From assembly GCA_947305005.1 (NCBI GenBank), contig CAMZCM010000002.1:186001-250000 (forward strand): a stretch of DNA of 64,000 nucleotides, given 5' to 3'. Made by a program: the position numbers and the translations under genes. Positions within the stretch are counted from its first letter, which is position 1; each line of letters opens with the position of its first letter. Shown in pieces: positions 34,838-44,007 of this stretch. Below the pieces are notes generated by a model, which did no database searches, was not told the DNA's origin, and saw nothing but the letters and a program-made list of their open reading frames with translations. Source of the stretch: an uncultured Prevotellaceae bacterium. GTDB taxonomy: Bacteria; Bacteroidota; Bacteroidia; Bacteroidales; Bacteroidaceae.

Positions 34838-35737
34838 TTATACTTTCTCGTTTTCTCGTTTTAGCTCGTCAATGACTTTGATAAGGTATTGTCCGTAAGG
34901 ATTCTTGAGCATTGGCTGCGCAATATTTCGCATTCTCTCTTCATCAATCCATCCCTGACGGTAGGCGATACCTTCCAGACAGGCAATCTTCAAACCTTGT
35001 CGTTTCTCAATGACTTCAATGAAGGTCGAGGCCTCGCTGAGGCTGTCGTGGGTTCCGGTATCTAACCAGGCAAAGCCGCGTCCCAAAGTCTGTACTTTCA
35101 GTTCGCCGTCTTCAAGGAAACGTTGGTTCACCGTTGTGATTTCCAGCTCGCCACGAGCCGAAGGCTTGATGGTCTGTGCGATGTCCACCACCTTGTTGGG
35201 GTAGAAATAGAGACCGACGACGGCGTAGTTGGACTTCGGTTTCTGGGGTTTTTCTTCGATGCTCAGGCAGTTGCCCTCACGGTCGAATTCAGCCACGCCA
35301 TAGCGCTCGGGGTCATTCACCCAATAGCCGAAGACGGTAGCCTTCTGTTCTTCCTCTGCTGTGCGGACAGCTTCTTTCAACATTGCCCTAAGGCCATTGC
35401 CGTAGAAGATGTTGTCGCCCAACACCAGACAGGCACTGTCCTTGCCAATGAAGTCGCGGCCGATGATGAACGCCTGTGCCAAACCATCGGGGGAGGGTTG
35501 CTCGGCGTAGGAGAACTGCACACCGTAGTCGCTGCCATCGCCCAACAGACGTTGGAAAGCAGGGAGATCTACGGGTGTGGAGATGATGAGAATCTCACGG
35601 ATGCCCGCCATCATCAATACCGAGATAGGGTAATAAATCATGGGCTTGTCAAAGATCGGCAATAGCTGCTTTGACACGCCCTTGGTGATGGGGTAGAGAC
35701 GGGTACCGGAGCCTCCGGCCAGAACAATTCCTTTCAT
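34838..35737 (-). CDS. rfbA: Glucose-1-phosphate thymidylyltransferase
   Basis: A 299-residue enzyme that makes dTDP-glucose, first step of dTDP-rhamnose synthesis. The nucleotidyltransferase signature [20 protein letters not shown] is at the start, with [38 protein letters not shown] [20 protein letters not shown] and [10 protein letters not shown]. Length is normal. rfbB, C and D are not in the window. It is transcribed with the Wza-like lipoprotein from a promoter at 35758-35789. Confidence 0.95.
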   Translation of the reverse strand: MKGIVLAGGSGTRLYPITKGVSKQLLPIFDKPMIYYPISVLMMAGIREILIISTPVDLPAFQRLLGDGSDYGVQFSYAEQPSPDGLAQAFIIGRDFIGKDSACLVLGDNIFYGNGLRAMLKEAVRTAEEEQKATVFGYWVNDPERYGVAEFDREGNCLSIEEKPQKPKSNYAVVGLYFYPNKVVDIAQTIKPSARGELEITTVNQRFLEDGELKVQTLGRGFAWLDTGTHDSLSEASTFIEVIEKRQGLKIACLEGIAYRQGWIDEERMRNIAQPMLKNPYGQYLIKVIDELKRENEKV

Positions 35738-35757
35738 TGAAATTGGTTTTGATGCCG

Positions 35758-35789
35758 CAAAGTTAGTATTTTGCTTTCAAATGGCCAAA
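35758..35789 (-). promoter_or_regulatory. Predicted rfbA promoter (TTTG-N20-TAACTTTG)
   Basis: Minus strand: TTTG at 35789-35786, 20-bp spacer, TAACTTTG at 35765-35758, 21 bp before the rfbA ATG. Confidence 0.7.
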
Positions 35790-35801
35790 GAAAACCAAAG
35801 A

Positions 35802-35834
35802 AAAAGCCCTGCGACCTTGTGTCGCAGGGCTTTT
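35802..35834 (-). terminator. Intrinsic terminator of the 1249-residue protein gene
   Basis: AAAAGCCCTGCGAC pairs with GTCGCAGGGCTTTT around CTTGT; on the minus strand it ends in five T. It is 48 bp after the giant gene's stop. Confidence 0.85.
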
Positions 35835-35881
35835 CCATTGGTATTTGTGGATTGTGGCACCGCCACAATCACCAGGTCAGA

Positions 35882-38800
35882 TTACTGTACCAGCACTTTC
35901 TCAACGCCGTTAGCGGAACGGACGATGTTGACACCGCGCTGCAGCTTCTTGGCGGCACGACCGTCGAGCGTGTAGATAGCCTTTTCACTGTTAGCAGCTT
36001 TCTCTTCTACACTCTGAACGCCATCGGGTACTTCTGTGCCGAGATAGGTGAGCTGCCAGTTGTCGAAGAGGGTCCAGTCGCTGGCGATGTGCTGTCCGTT
36101 GTTGGTCAGACCGATGATGATGACACCGTCTTCACCGACTTCGCAAACCAAGTCATTGCGATAGATGGAAGTGGTGAGAGCACCTTCAATAGCGGGCTCA
36201 AAGTACTCTTCTTCATTCTCCTGTACCAGATATACGGAAGCAGCTTCCATATTCAGAGGAATGTAAGAAACATTTCCATCAATCGTAATTGTGCTTTCAG
36301 TGCCTTCAGTGCCTTCGCAAAGTTTTGCGGGCTGTGCGCCTGCCATGACATTCTTGATAGCCTTATAGAATCTATCTACTTGGTTCTCGGCGAACATTTC
36401 TACGTTCTGAATCTTAGCGACAGAGTCCGTAGTGATAGTGCCAGAGGCACCGGGACGGTAGAATGCATCTACACTCAGGAGGTAGTAACCTGGCTTCAGA
36501 CCCTTCACTGTCTGGAACACCTTGAAGAATGTGGCGTCAAAGACCTCTGCTACTTCAAAACTGGTATTGATTTGGTTGCTGATGCTATCGGGCTTCTCAA
36601 GGCTCCAACCTTTCGTGTCGGAAATATTATTGAGATATGATACATAATTGCCGTTGTAGATAGCTTCTGAAGCGTTACCAAAGTTCATGCCGTCCTCGTA
36701 GAAATACTCCTCTGCGAATACCATAATGAACTGGCTCCAATGGATAGCAATCTCTTCAGGATATGCATCAAGAGCTTCATTATCTGCAATTTCACCATTT
36801 ACAATAGCGGCTTCAGTATCTGATAAGAAGCTATCGAACTCACCACCATCGTCAGCGGGGACATCCATAGCACGAAGCTGGTATTCTTCGATGAGAGTCT
36901 TGATGTCTTCAGCCTTCTTGGCTCCATCTTTCAGGTATGTAATCACTTCATCCAAAGCACCGAAGATAACGGGGAATATCTCCTTGGCATTTGAAGAGTT
37001 GAGGTTGACCTTTGCTTCGTCAGCTTGGCCTTTCACGTCGTTGTAGAGTGAATCACCTGCAACAGTAATGCATCCTTCAGCCTCAACGATGGCTCCATAA
37101 GCTTTTTCCAGTTCCTCAACCTTATCGTCAATGAGCTGGATGTAAGTATCTACGTCTGTGCCGAGATAAGTAATCTTAAAGTTATCAAAGAGCGTCCACT
37201 CTTCCTTGTCATAGCTACGTACACCGATGGTGAAGTCGCCAGTCTCATACAAAGTAACCTTGATGTGGTTGGTGTAATAGGGCTCGCCTGTCTTCTCGTT
37301 TTCTGTTGCGAAATAAGCGCTGGCAGCACCCATGCCGTTAGGAGCATAATATTCTGTGCCGTCAATGGTGAATACCTTATCGGGATTGGCACCGGACCAA
37401 AGAGGCTCATTCTCAGAAACCAGACGTACCTGATTGGGGTCCAAGAGGTTCATGAACTTAGCTGTGCTGTTACCAGCATACAACTCAATCTGGATGTTGG
37501 CGTTCGGGTTGGTTTGGTCGTTTTCGTTACGGCTGAAGCCCTGTACGGTAATGCCATAGACACCAGCAGGCATGTTGGCAATCGTCTGAGAGATATCAAA
37601 TTTGCTGCGCCAGAACTCAACTTCATGGTAGTCAACACCATCATCAACAGATACGGTACCAGTATTACCACCGTCCTTGGTCATTGTCCAACCATTGGTG
37701 CCATCGTCAAAACTCGGGTTCTTGAGCAACCATGTCAGGTCTGTGCCAACTTCTACATTGTCGGGGTTGATGGCAGCAATAAGCTTGGGATAGATAGCGT
37801 CGGTCTGAGCATAAATCTCATCGTTGGTCATTGTGCCGTCCTCGTAAGCCATTTCCCATTCATCAATTAAGTCAGTGAACTCTTCGGAGAGATCGTCCCA
37901 TCCCATCTTGGTCGCAATTGTAATATAATTGTCGAGCTCAGAAGTGTAGTATTTGTACAGAACTTCATAAGCTGCGATGGTTGCTTTCACAGAGTCTTGA
38001 GCAGCATTCAGAGCTGCAGTAGCATCTATATAAACTTCTTCTTCCTGTGTTGCGCCATTCAAAAGGTTCTTGCTGTCAGCCAGCAGCTGTTCGAATGCGG
38101 TCAAAGTAGGTTCGTATCCTTTATAGTTTTCTGCCTCAGTCAGCTCGTCTGCTTTGGCGATAGCAGCCTCCAGATCCAACTGACCTTGTGTCATGTTGGT
38201 TTCACCGTAATAAGTCAACTTGAAGTTGTCGGCAGAGAGCCAGTTGGCAGTTGTGCTTTCTGCTTTCAGACCAAAGGTCAGCCAGTCGCTACCTTCGCTG
38301 ATGAAGACAACAGACCAGTGCTTAGGCTGGGTGTCAGGAGCCTTAATAGGATTGCGAACTTCGCCATCTTCACCTTCGATGAAGATATAAGCTCCTTCAA
38401 CAGCATCCTCTGCACTCTTGCCGTCAAGACCACCCTGACGGGTTGCCATAGCGTCGCACTCGAGAACATACTTACCCTTCGGCAGACCATAGATGGTCTG
38501 AGAGATAGTACCGTCGCCAAGACCGCCTTGACTGCTGGGACGCCAAGCCTCAATGAAGTTGGTAATCTGTACCCAGTTCTTGCTATCGTCAACCTTACCG
38601 TCGGTACGCTGCTGCCACTGCAGGTTTTGGCCAGTAACGGTAATGGTCCAGCCGTTGATGTTTGAGTCAAAGGTGGGGTTTACCAACACCTGATCAGTGA
38701 CATCGAGCGGATTGTCCTCAGATGCACCAGAGAAGTCGTAGTTGAGGCCGGCCATAGCTGCAAGCAGGTGGGCCTTTTGCTTCTGCATCTCTTCAGCGGT

Positions 38801-39631
38801 AGCATTTGCATTGTTGTAAACAGCGCCGGCGGCATTGAGCGTTTCAGCACCAACACCAGCCTCGCTTGCTTCAATGAGTGCGTCATAGAGGTCTTTCTTT
38901 ACCTGATAGAGTTCCAGAGCCTGAAGATATTCACCGGGCTCAATGAGCATCCAGTCAATCTGAGCACCTTCAGTTGCCTCTGTCAGGTTGAAACGAACAT
39001 CCGTGAAGGGGTAGATACCCTCATCAAGATTGAAGGGAACCAGTTCGCCTGTTTCTGCGTCAACAGCGATGGGACCTTGAGTGTCTAACCAACCTGCATA
39101 TTGAGTGGCAGCATCGGGATAGTTGGAGTCCTCAACAGGAGTTTGGATGCGCCAGTAGCCATTGGCTGTGTTTTTGGTAATCACCCAAATATAACCTTTG
39201 TCTTGGGAACCATGATCAATGAAGCCTGCGGTTTCACTGTCACGGAAAATGTAGGTGTTTCCTACACTGTAATCATCACGGTTAGAGGTACCCTTGGTCT
39301 TGAACGTACCATCCAGCTTCAGAGATACACCAGGAACGGAAGCGCCTTTAATGGTACCGGTGCTGTCAGATACCAAAATACGTAGAGCTTCACGTGAGGT
39401 GTCATCCATGCCAGACCATGTGAACACAGCCTGGGTAGCCCATGCGCCACCACCAGCTAAGAACTGACCAGAACCTACATTCTTGAAATAGTAGGTCTTA
39501 CCAGATTCCACAGTGCTAGCGTTGGTCTCGTTCAGTGTCGGCTTTACGGGAGCATCCCACTGTGCGAAAACGCTAGTACTCATGAACATCGCACCCGTGA
39601 GCGCAATGAGAGAGAGTAATTTGTGTTTCAT
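35882..39631 (-). CDS. Giant secreted multi-module protein with C-terminal tail
   Basis: A 1249-residue protein with signal peptide MKHKLLSLIALTGAMF...SVFAQ. Modules read in order: a ricin-like beta region (about 45-235, TYYFKNVGSGQFLAGGG), a CBM-like sandwich (about 310-475, NPTFDSNINGWTI to LSADNFKLTYYG), a FIVAR-like helical part (about 480-625), a second sandwich (about 635-815, NPSFDDGTNGWTM to LFDNFKITYLG), another helical part (about 820-990) and a third sandwich (about 1005-1205, ending LFDNWQLTYLG). The end, YTLDGRAAKKLQRGVNIVRS..., resembles a short sorting tail of Bacteroidota secreted proteins. No enzyme motif is visible; it is probably a surface binding or scaffold protein. Confidence 0.85.
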   Translation of the reverse strand: MKHKLLSLIALTGAMFMSTSVFAQWDAPVKPTLNETNASTVESGKTYYFKNVGSGQFLAGGGAWATQAVFTWSGMDDTSREALRILVSDSTGTIKGASVPGVSLKLDGTFKTKGTSNRDDYSVGNTYIFRDSETAGFIDHGSQDKGYIWVITKNTANGYWRIQTPVEDSNYPDAATQYAGWLDTQGPIAVDAETGELVPFNLDEGIYPFTDVRFNLTEATEGAQIDWMLIEPGEYLQALELYQVKKDLYDALIEASEAGVGAETLNAAGAVYNNANATAEEMQKQKAHLLAAMAGLNYDFSGASEDNPLDVTDQVLVNPTFDSNINGWTITVTGQNLQWQQRTDGKVDDSKNWVQITNFIEAWRPSSQGGLGDGTISQTIYGLPKGKYVLECDAMATRQGGLDGKSAEDAVEGAYIFIEGEDGEVRNPIKAPDTQPKHWSVVFISEGSDWLTFGLKAESTTANWLSADNFKLTYYGETNMTQGQLDLEAAIAKADELTEAENYKGYEPTLTAFEQLLADSKNLLNGATQEEEVYIDATAALNAAQDSVKATIAAYEVLYKYYTSELDNYITIATKMGWDDLSEEFTDLIDEWEMAYEDGTMTNDEIYAQTDAIYPKLIAAINPDNVEVGTDLTWLLKNPSFDDGTNGWTMTKDGGNTGTVSVDDGVDYHEVEFWRSKFDISQTIANMPAGVYGITVQGFSRNENDQTNPNANIQIELYAGNSTAKFMNLLDPNQVRLVSENEPLWSGANPDKVFTIDGTEYYAPNGMGAASAYFATENEKTGEPYYTNHIKVTLYETGDFTIGVRSYDKEEWTLFDNFKITYLGTDVDTYIQLIDDKVEELEKAYGAIVEAEGCITVAGDSLYNDVKGQADEAKVNLNSSNAKEIFPVIFGALDEVITYLKDGAKKAEDIKTLIEEYQLRAMDVPADDGGEFDSFLSDTEAAIVNGEIADNEALDAYPEEIAIHWSQFIMVFAEEYFYEDGMNFGNASEAIYNGNYVSYLNNISDTKGWSLEKPDSISNQINTSFEVAEVFDATFFKVFQTVKGLKPGYYLLSVDAFYRPGASGTITTDSVAKIQNVEMFAENQVDRFYKAIKNVMAGAQPAKLCEGTEGTESTITIDGNVSYIPLNMEAASVYLVQENEEEYFEPAIEGALTTSIYRNDLVCEVGEDGVIIIGLTNNGQHIASDWTLFDNWQLTYLGTEVPDGVQSVEEKAANSEKAIYTLDGRAAKKLQRGVNIVRSANGVEKVLVQ

Positions 39632-39979
39632 AAATAAATGAGTTGAATAATAATTAGTTAGTAAATAATTAAATTCTCACAAGATTCCCTTATAGGTGCT
39701 TTTCCTAAGGAATGATGGGCAAAAATACACTTTTTCATATTCACCCCTTGCACTTTTTCAGTTAAAACTTGGGATTGTTAAGGATTATTAACATATTCTG
39801 TATGCTATATGCGACCTATGTCACACGTCTCTACCTTTGGAAATGCATATATATTATAGGTGTGGGTTAAGAATTTTCATAAGGAATCAAAGTTCAGAGA
39901 TAGAAAAGGGGAGCTGAAAGATGGCTAGTTCGCGGAAAATGCGTACCTTTGTCGCAGATTTCATTAAGGATTATCCATT
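39632..39979. other. Gene-free divergent region
   Basis: 348 bp between the minus-strand giant gene and the plus-strand HAD gene. It holds a possible minus -7 box TATTTTTG (39727-39720) for the giant gene and two plus-strand TACCTTTG boxes (39832-39839 and 39944-39951). No gene, repeat or stable hairpin of note. Confidence 0.6.
39944..39951 (+). promoter_or_regulatory. Predicted -7 box for the HAD phosphatase gene
   Basis: TACCTTTG, 29 bp before the ATG at 39980. No matching -33 box. Confidence 0.5.
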
Positions 39980-40411
39980 ATGACGATTGCAGTAGATTTC
40001 GACGGAACAATAGTCCGTCATCGCTATCCCGCTATTGGCGAGGAGATTCTCTTTGCCACACAGACGCTGAGAAAGCTGATAGAGGAACGCCACCAGCTGA
40101 TCCTGTGGTCTGTCCGAGAGGGCAAACTGTTGGACGAAGCCGTAGAGTGGTGTCGCGAGCGTGGCGTAGAGTTCTATGCTGTAAACCGCGACTTTCCCGA
40201 GGAGGATATCACGCTGAACCAGCATTTCTCACGGAAACTGAAGGTCGATCTGTTCATCGATGACCGCAATATAGGCGGGTTGCCTGACTGGGGTACCATC
40301 TACCAAATGATTCATGAGAACAAGACCTGGGAACAAGTGCTGATGTCGCAGATGAATCAAGAGGTGGAGCGTCCAAAGCGTTCGTGGCTGCAGCGTCTCT
40401 TAGGAAGATAA
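39980..40411 (+). CDS. HAD-family hydrolase (small, BT0820-like)
   Basis: A 143-residue soluble protein. HAD motif I is AVDFDGTIV (nucleophile Asp6, general acid Asp8), motif II is ILWSVREG, and the acidic motif IV region is LFIDDRNIGG. There is no large cap domain; length and pattern match BT0820-type small HAD phosphatases common in Bacteroidota. The basic C-terminus (RPKRSWLQRLLGR) may bind nucleic acid or membrane. It ends 2 bp before the RNase P RNA, so the two may be read from one transcript. Substrate unknown. Confidence 0.85.
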   Translation: MTIAVDFDGTIVRHRYPAIGEEILFATQTLRKLIEERHQLILWSVREGKLLDEAVEWCRERGVEFYAVNRDFPEEDITLNQHFSRKLKVDLFIDDRNIGGLPDWGTIYQMIHENKTWEQVLMSQMNQEVERPKRSWLQRLLGR

Positions 40412-40413
40412 AA

Positions 40414-40818
40414 CAGTGAAGCGGCTTGCCGCTGGTGGAGGCTTTCGAGCTGAAGCGAGAGGAAAGTCCGGGCAACAGAGGGCGCTCTGCTACTTAACGG
40501 GTAGAAGTCCGTGAGGGCTTGCACGTGCAGAAGAAAAGAACCGCCGCACTACGGCTTTCGTCTTAGTGAGGTAAGGGTGAGAAGGTGGGGTAAGAGCCCA
40601 CCAGGCGCAGGGCGACCTGCGTGCTGTGTACACCAGAAGTTGAAAGTTCATGTAAACCGGCGAAGCACCGACTGCATCCCGAGTGGGGTGTAAGGGTGGG
40701 AGAGGGCGGCCCGTCCGAGCCGGAGGGTAGAACGATAGAGGTGTCGCGAGAGTGGCATCGTAGATAAATGGCAGGCACCTGTTTCTACAGGTACAGAACC
40801 CGGCTTATAGCTTCACTG
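40414..40818 (+). ncRNA. rnpB: RNase P RNA (class A)
   Basis: About 405 nt. The outer stem is CAGTGAAGC at the 5' end paired with GCTTCACTG at the 3' end. The universal conserved blocks are present: GAGGAAAGTCCGGGC near 40460 and ACAGAACCCGGCTTATAG near 40793, with AAGGGTGAGAAGG and GTAAGAGCCCACC between. It is followed by a T run (40820-40826) that gives a terminator with the last stem. Confidence 0.96.
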
Positions 40819-40861
40819 CTTTTTTTGTTCAAACATTCGCCGTTGCGAAATGTAAAAATGT

Positions 40862-40899
40862 CAGTCCCTCGATTTAACAGCGGTTAAGTCGAGGGGCTG
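40862..40899 (+). other. Strong hairpin upstream of htrA
   Basis: CAG-T-CCCTCGA-T-TTAAC pairs with GTTAA-G-TCGAGGG-G-CTG around AGCG. It is about 145 bp before the htrA start and lacks a T run, so it may be a regulatory element or a second, rnpB-distal terminator rather than a simple one. Confidence 0.5.
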
Positions 40900-40957
40900 C
40901 GGTGTTAAAAGAAGGGAAAAATGAGCGCCAAAATGTCAGCGGGATAAACTTTCGCAC

Positions 40958-40965
40958 TACTTTTG
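40958..40965 (+). promoter_or_regulatory. Possible -7 box for htrA
   Basis: TACTTTTG, 79 bp before the htrA ATG. No -33 box at the expected spacing. Confidence 0.4.
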
Positions 40966-41044
40966 TGTCCGATTCAATGAGCAAGGGCTTTATTTGCCCT
41001 GATATATTAAAGAAAATGTTAAATTGTAAATTGAATAAGTGCGT

Positions 41045-42550
41045 ATGACACAGAAACAGAAAACATGGCTCGGCGCAGCTGCATTGGTGCTGAGCACAAG
41101 CTTGATGACAGGCGCCATCATGAGCAATAAAGTATCTATGGCTACAACGGCCGTTGCAGCCGACACTCCTATGGTTGTTCCTGCCAGAACTGCTGCTCCT
41201 GCAGGGTTGGTTGACTTGACCGATGCTGCTGAGCGGTCGGTAAACTCCGTAGTATATATTAAGGTGACACAAAATGCGAAGCGTCAGACGGTGACCGTGC
41301 GCGATCCTTGGGAGGACTTCTTTGGTGAGTTTTTCGGACGTGGCCGCGGGCAGGGGCGCCAGCAGGAAATAGAGACGCAACCGAAGCGTCAGGGAGCCGG
41401 TTCGGGCGTAATCATCTCCTCAGATGGATATATCGTTACGAACAATCACGTGGTGGAAGGTGCTGATGAAATTCTTGTGAAATTAAACGACAATACAGAG
41501 TATAAGGGACGTGTCATCGGATTGGATGCTACAACAGACCTTGCCCTCATTAAGGTGGAGGCTAAAAACTTGCCAGCTATTGCCATTGGCAACTCTGATG
41601 ATCTGAAGATTGGACAATGGGTGCTGGCTGTCGGCAATCCTTTCAATCTGACCAGTACCGTGACTGCTGGAATTGTTTCTGCAAAAGCTCGTACTTTAGG
41701 CGCTAATGGTGTTGAAAGTTTCATACAAACAGATGCCGCTATCAATGCCGGTAACTCGGGAGGCGCTTTGGTCAATGATCGCGGTGAGCTGGTGGGCATC
41801 AATGCCATGCTCTATAGCCAGACAGGCAGCTATTCAGGTTACGGCTTTGCTATCCCCACAACCATCATGAACAAGGTGGTGAAGGACTTGAAGGAGTTCG
41901 GAATGGTACAGCGCGCATTGCTGGGCTTTCAAGGTGGTGATGTAACCAATTATATTGACTCTCAGAAAGAGAAGGGTAACGAAGTGGATCTCGGCACCAA
42001 TACGGGTATCTATGTCAAGGAAGTCGAAGAGAAGATGGCTGCAGAGGAATTGGGCCTGAAGGAAGGTGACGTCATCACCGCTATTGATGGCAAGCCTGTC
42101 ACGAAGATGGCCGAGCTGCAGGAAGCGCTTTCGCAGCATCGTCCAGGTGATAAAATCAAGGTGACCTATATCCGCAATAAGAAGAGCCATACGGACAGCG
42201 CTACACTCCGCAATGCGCAGGGAGGTGTAGAAGTGATGGAAGAGCTGGATATTGACCTGTTCGGTGCACAGCTGAAGCCGCTCTCTGACGCAAACCGCCA
42301 GGCGTTGGCTCTCCGCTATGGTCTGGAAGTGACGGCCATCAAGAAAGGTAAACTCATGGAGGCTGGCATCACTAAAGGCATGATTCTCTTGCAAGTGAAC
42401 GATCGCGAGATGCGTAGCGTTGAAGATTTTGAGGAAGCAGTGAAGACTGCCAATCAGTCCAGCGACCGTGTTCTTTGGATTCGTGCTATCACCCCGAGCG
42501 GACGTCGTGTCGCTACGGCCATCGACCTTTCCGAGGATAAGAAAAAGTAA
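41045..42550 (+). CDS. htrA: Periplasmic serine protease DegP/HtrA family
   Basis: A 501-residue envelope quality-control protease. ATG 41045 is preferred over the GTG at 41039. Residues about 9-26 are a signal anchor (GAAALVLSTSLMTGAIM). The catalytic triad is His135 (TNNHVVEGA), Asp165 (TTDLALIKV) and Ser238 (AGNSGGALV). Two PDZ domains follow (about 270-375, with GIYVKEVEEKMAAEELGLKE, and about 400-495, with AGITKGMILLQVNDREM). Gly/Arg-rich linker RGRGQGRQQ in the LA-loop region. It is monocistronic, upstream of rpoD with a separate promoter. Confidence 0.95.
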   Translation: MTQKQKTWLGAAALVLSTSLMTGAIMSNKVSMATTAVAADTPMVVPARTAAPAGLVDLTDAAERSVNSVVYIKVTQNAKRQTVTVRDPWEDFFGEFFGRGRGQGRQQEIETQPKRQGAGSGVIISSDGYIVTNNHVVEGADEILVKLNDNTEYKGRVIGLDATTDLALIKVEAKNLPAIAIGNSDDLKIGQWVLAVGNPFNLTSTVTAGIVSAKARTLGANGVESFIQTDAAINAGNSGGALVNDRGELVGINAMLYSQTGSYSGYGFAIPTTIMNKVVKDLKEFGMVQRALLGFQGGDVTNYIDSQKEKGNEVDLGTNTGIYVKEVEEKMAAEELGLKEGDVITAIDGKPVTKMAELQEALSQHRPGDKIKVTYIRNKKSHTDSATLRNAQGGVEVMEELDIDLFGAQLKPLSDANRQALALRYGLEVTAIKKGKLMEAGITKGMILLQVNDREMRSVEDFEEAVKTANQSSDRVLWIRAITPSGRRVATAIDLSEDKKK

Positions 42551-42566
42551 AAAAAGTTTGAATTTA

Positions 42567-42598
42567 TTTGGGCGCGCAACGATATTTATGTATCTTTG
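42567..42598 (+). promoter_or_regulatory. Predicted rpoD promoter (TTTG-N20-TATCTTTG)
   Basis: TTTG at 42567-42570, 20-bp spacer, TATCTTTG at 42591-42598, 24 bp before the rpoD ATG. A full match to the Bacteroidota consensus. Confidence 0.75.
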
Positions 42599-42622
42599 CG
42601 CGCTTAAATTGTATTGTAAGGA

Positions 42623-43483
42623 ATGAGACAACTAAAGATTACCAAGAGTATCACCAACCGCGAGAGCGCCTCGTTGGATAAATACCTTCAGGAAATTGGT
42701 CGTGAAGACTTGATTACTGTGGAGGAAGAGGTTGAACTGGCCCAGCGCATCCGTAAGGGTGACCGGGAAGCTTTGGAGAAACTGACTCGCGCTAACTTGC
42801 GCTTTGTGGTCAGTGTGGCCAAGCAATACCAGAATCAGGGCCTCAGCCTTCCCGACCTTATCAATGAGGGTAATCTGGGACTGATCAAGGCTGCTGAGAA
42901 ATTCGATGAGACACGTGGCTTCAAGTTTATTTCCTATGCTGTATGGTGGATCCGTCAGAGCATTCTTCAGGCGTTGGCAGAGCAGAGCCGTATCGTGCGT
43001 CTGCCCTTGAACCAAGTAGGCTCTTTGAACAAGATCAGCAAGGCGCTGTCAAAGTTCGAGCAGGAGAATGAACGTCGTCCGAGTCCGGATGAACTGGCTG
43101 AAGAGTTGGATATTCCCGTTGATAAAATTTCAGATACGCTGAAGGTCAGTGGTCGCCATATCTCTGTGGATGCACCGTTTGTAGAGGGCGAGGATAACAC
43201 GTTGCTCGATGTTATCGTGAATGATGACAGCCCTATGGCAGACAAGAGCCTGGTCAACGAGAGCCTGAGCCGCGAGATAGACCGTGCACTGAGCACCCTC
43301 TCGGAGCGTGAGAAACAAATCGTGGAGATGTTCTTTGGTATCAACCATCAGGAAATGACCTTGGAAGAGATTGGCGATAAGTTCAACCTTACCCGTGAAC
43401 GTGTACGCCAAATCAAGGAAAAGGCCATTCGGAGATTGCGGAATAATACGAAGAGCAAGCTCTTGAAGTCTTATTTAGGATAA
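42623..43483 (+). CDS. rpoD: Primary RNA polymerase sigma factor (RpoD/SigA)
   Basis: A 286-residue group-1-type sigma factor, short because Bacteroidota primary sigma lacks the long region 1.1. Region 1.2 is [20 protein letters not shown], region 2 [20 protein letters not shown] to [20 protein letters not shown], region 3 around [12 protein letters not shown], region 4 [16 protein letters not shown] and [18 protein letters not shown]. It would recognise the TAnnTTTG promoters seen in this window. A small secreted-protein gene starts 14 bp after it. Confidence 0.96.
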   Translation: MRQLKITKSITNRESASLDKYLQEIGREDLITVEEEVELAQRIRKGDREALEKLTRANLRFVVSVAKQYQNQGLSLPDLINEGNLGLIKAAEKFDETRGFKFISYAVWWIRQSILQALAEQSRIVRLPLNQVGSLNKISKALSKFEQENERRPSPDELAEELDIPVDKISDTLKVSGRHISVDAPFVEGEDNTLLDVIVNDDSPMADKSLVNESLSREIDRALSTLSEREKQIVEMFFGINHQEMTLEEIGDKFNLTRERVRQIKEKAIRRLRNNTKSKLLKSYLG

Positions 43484-43497
43484 TCCCGTTGCATCAC

Positions 43498-44007
43498 ATG
43501 GCAAGGAAAAAGAATATGGTTGAGTGGATGAAGGCTTCTTCCTTCATGGTTCTCTTGCTCTGTCTCACATGTTCACTTCCACTTTCGGCTAAGCCGAAAG
43601 ACAAAAGTCGGGCAAAGAAGGAACAAGTCAGTTACAAGCAACAGGAACCTGTGATGAAGCCTGTATCCATGTTTGGCGTGGGGATTTCCTTTACGGACTC
43701 TGTGGTTTATATGACGGAATTGCAGCGCTTGGATAGTGCATGGATTACGCCATCCAAACAATTTCTGATGGATCGTGCCCTCTATAGTTTGCAGTTGCAG
43801 TACTATATGGAGCATCAGGGCGTGAAGAATTCCATTTGTACTGTCATTTTCAACAAGAGCGCGAATAAGACGAAGCGTCAGTGGGCGAAGATTCGTAAGC
43901 GTCATGAGCAGTCCCCGGACCAGCGCTTTAAGATCGTCCCGTTGTCTGACTTCCGATTTCAGGCAGAGGAGTATCGCCCTGTTATTATGGAGGAAGGTAC
44001 GCAATGA
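43498..44007 (+). CDS. Small secreted protein of unknown function upstream of the kinase cassette
   Basis: A 169-residue protein; ATG 43498 is preferred over the earlier TTG at 43489. A signal peptide (about 14-34, SFMVLLLCLTCSLPLSAK) is followed by a basic linker (KPKDKSRAKKEQ) and an alpha/beta part with MFGVGISFTDSVVYMTELQR and a basic ANKTKRQWAKIRKRHEQ segment. No family is recognised. It overlaps the next gene by 4 bp (ATGA), so it belongs with the HprK-like ATPase, though whether it is a partner or substrate is unknown. Confidence 0.78.
   Translation: MARKKNMVEWMKASSFMVLLLCLTCSLPLSAKPKDKSRAKKEQVSYKQQEPVMKPVSMFGVGISFTDSVVYMTELQRLDSAWITPSKQFLMDRALYSLQLQYYMEHQGVKNSICTVIFNKSANKTKRQWAKIRKRHEQSPDQRFKIVPLSDFRFQAEEYRPVIMEEGTQ

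Noticed and set aside
35771-36640. 289-codon plus-strand frame opposite the end of the 1249-residue protein
   Set aside because: Starts in the rfbA leader, runs through the giant gene's terminator and antisense to its coding part; no recognised domain.
40511-40778. Short open frames within rnpB
   Set aside because: They overlap the conserved RNase P RNA core on both strands; the RNA explains the sequence.
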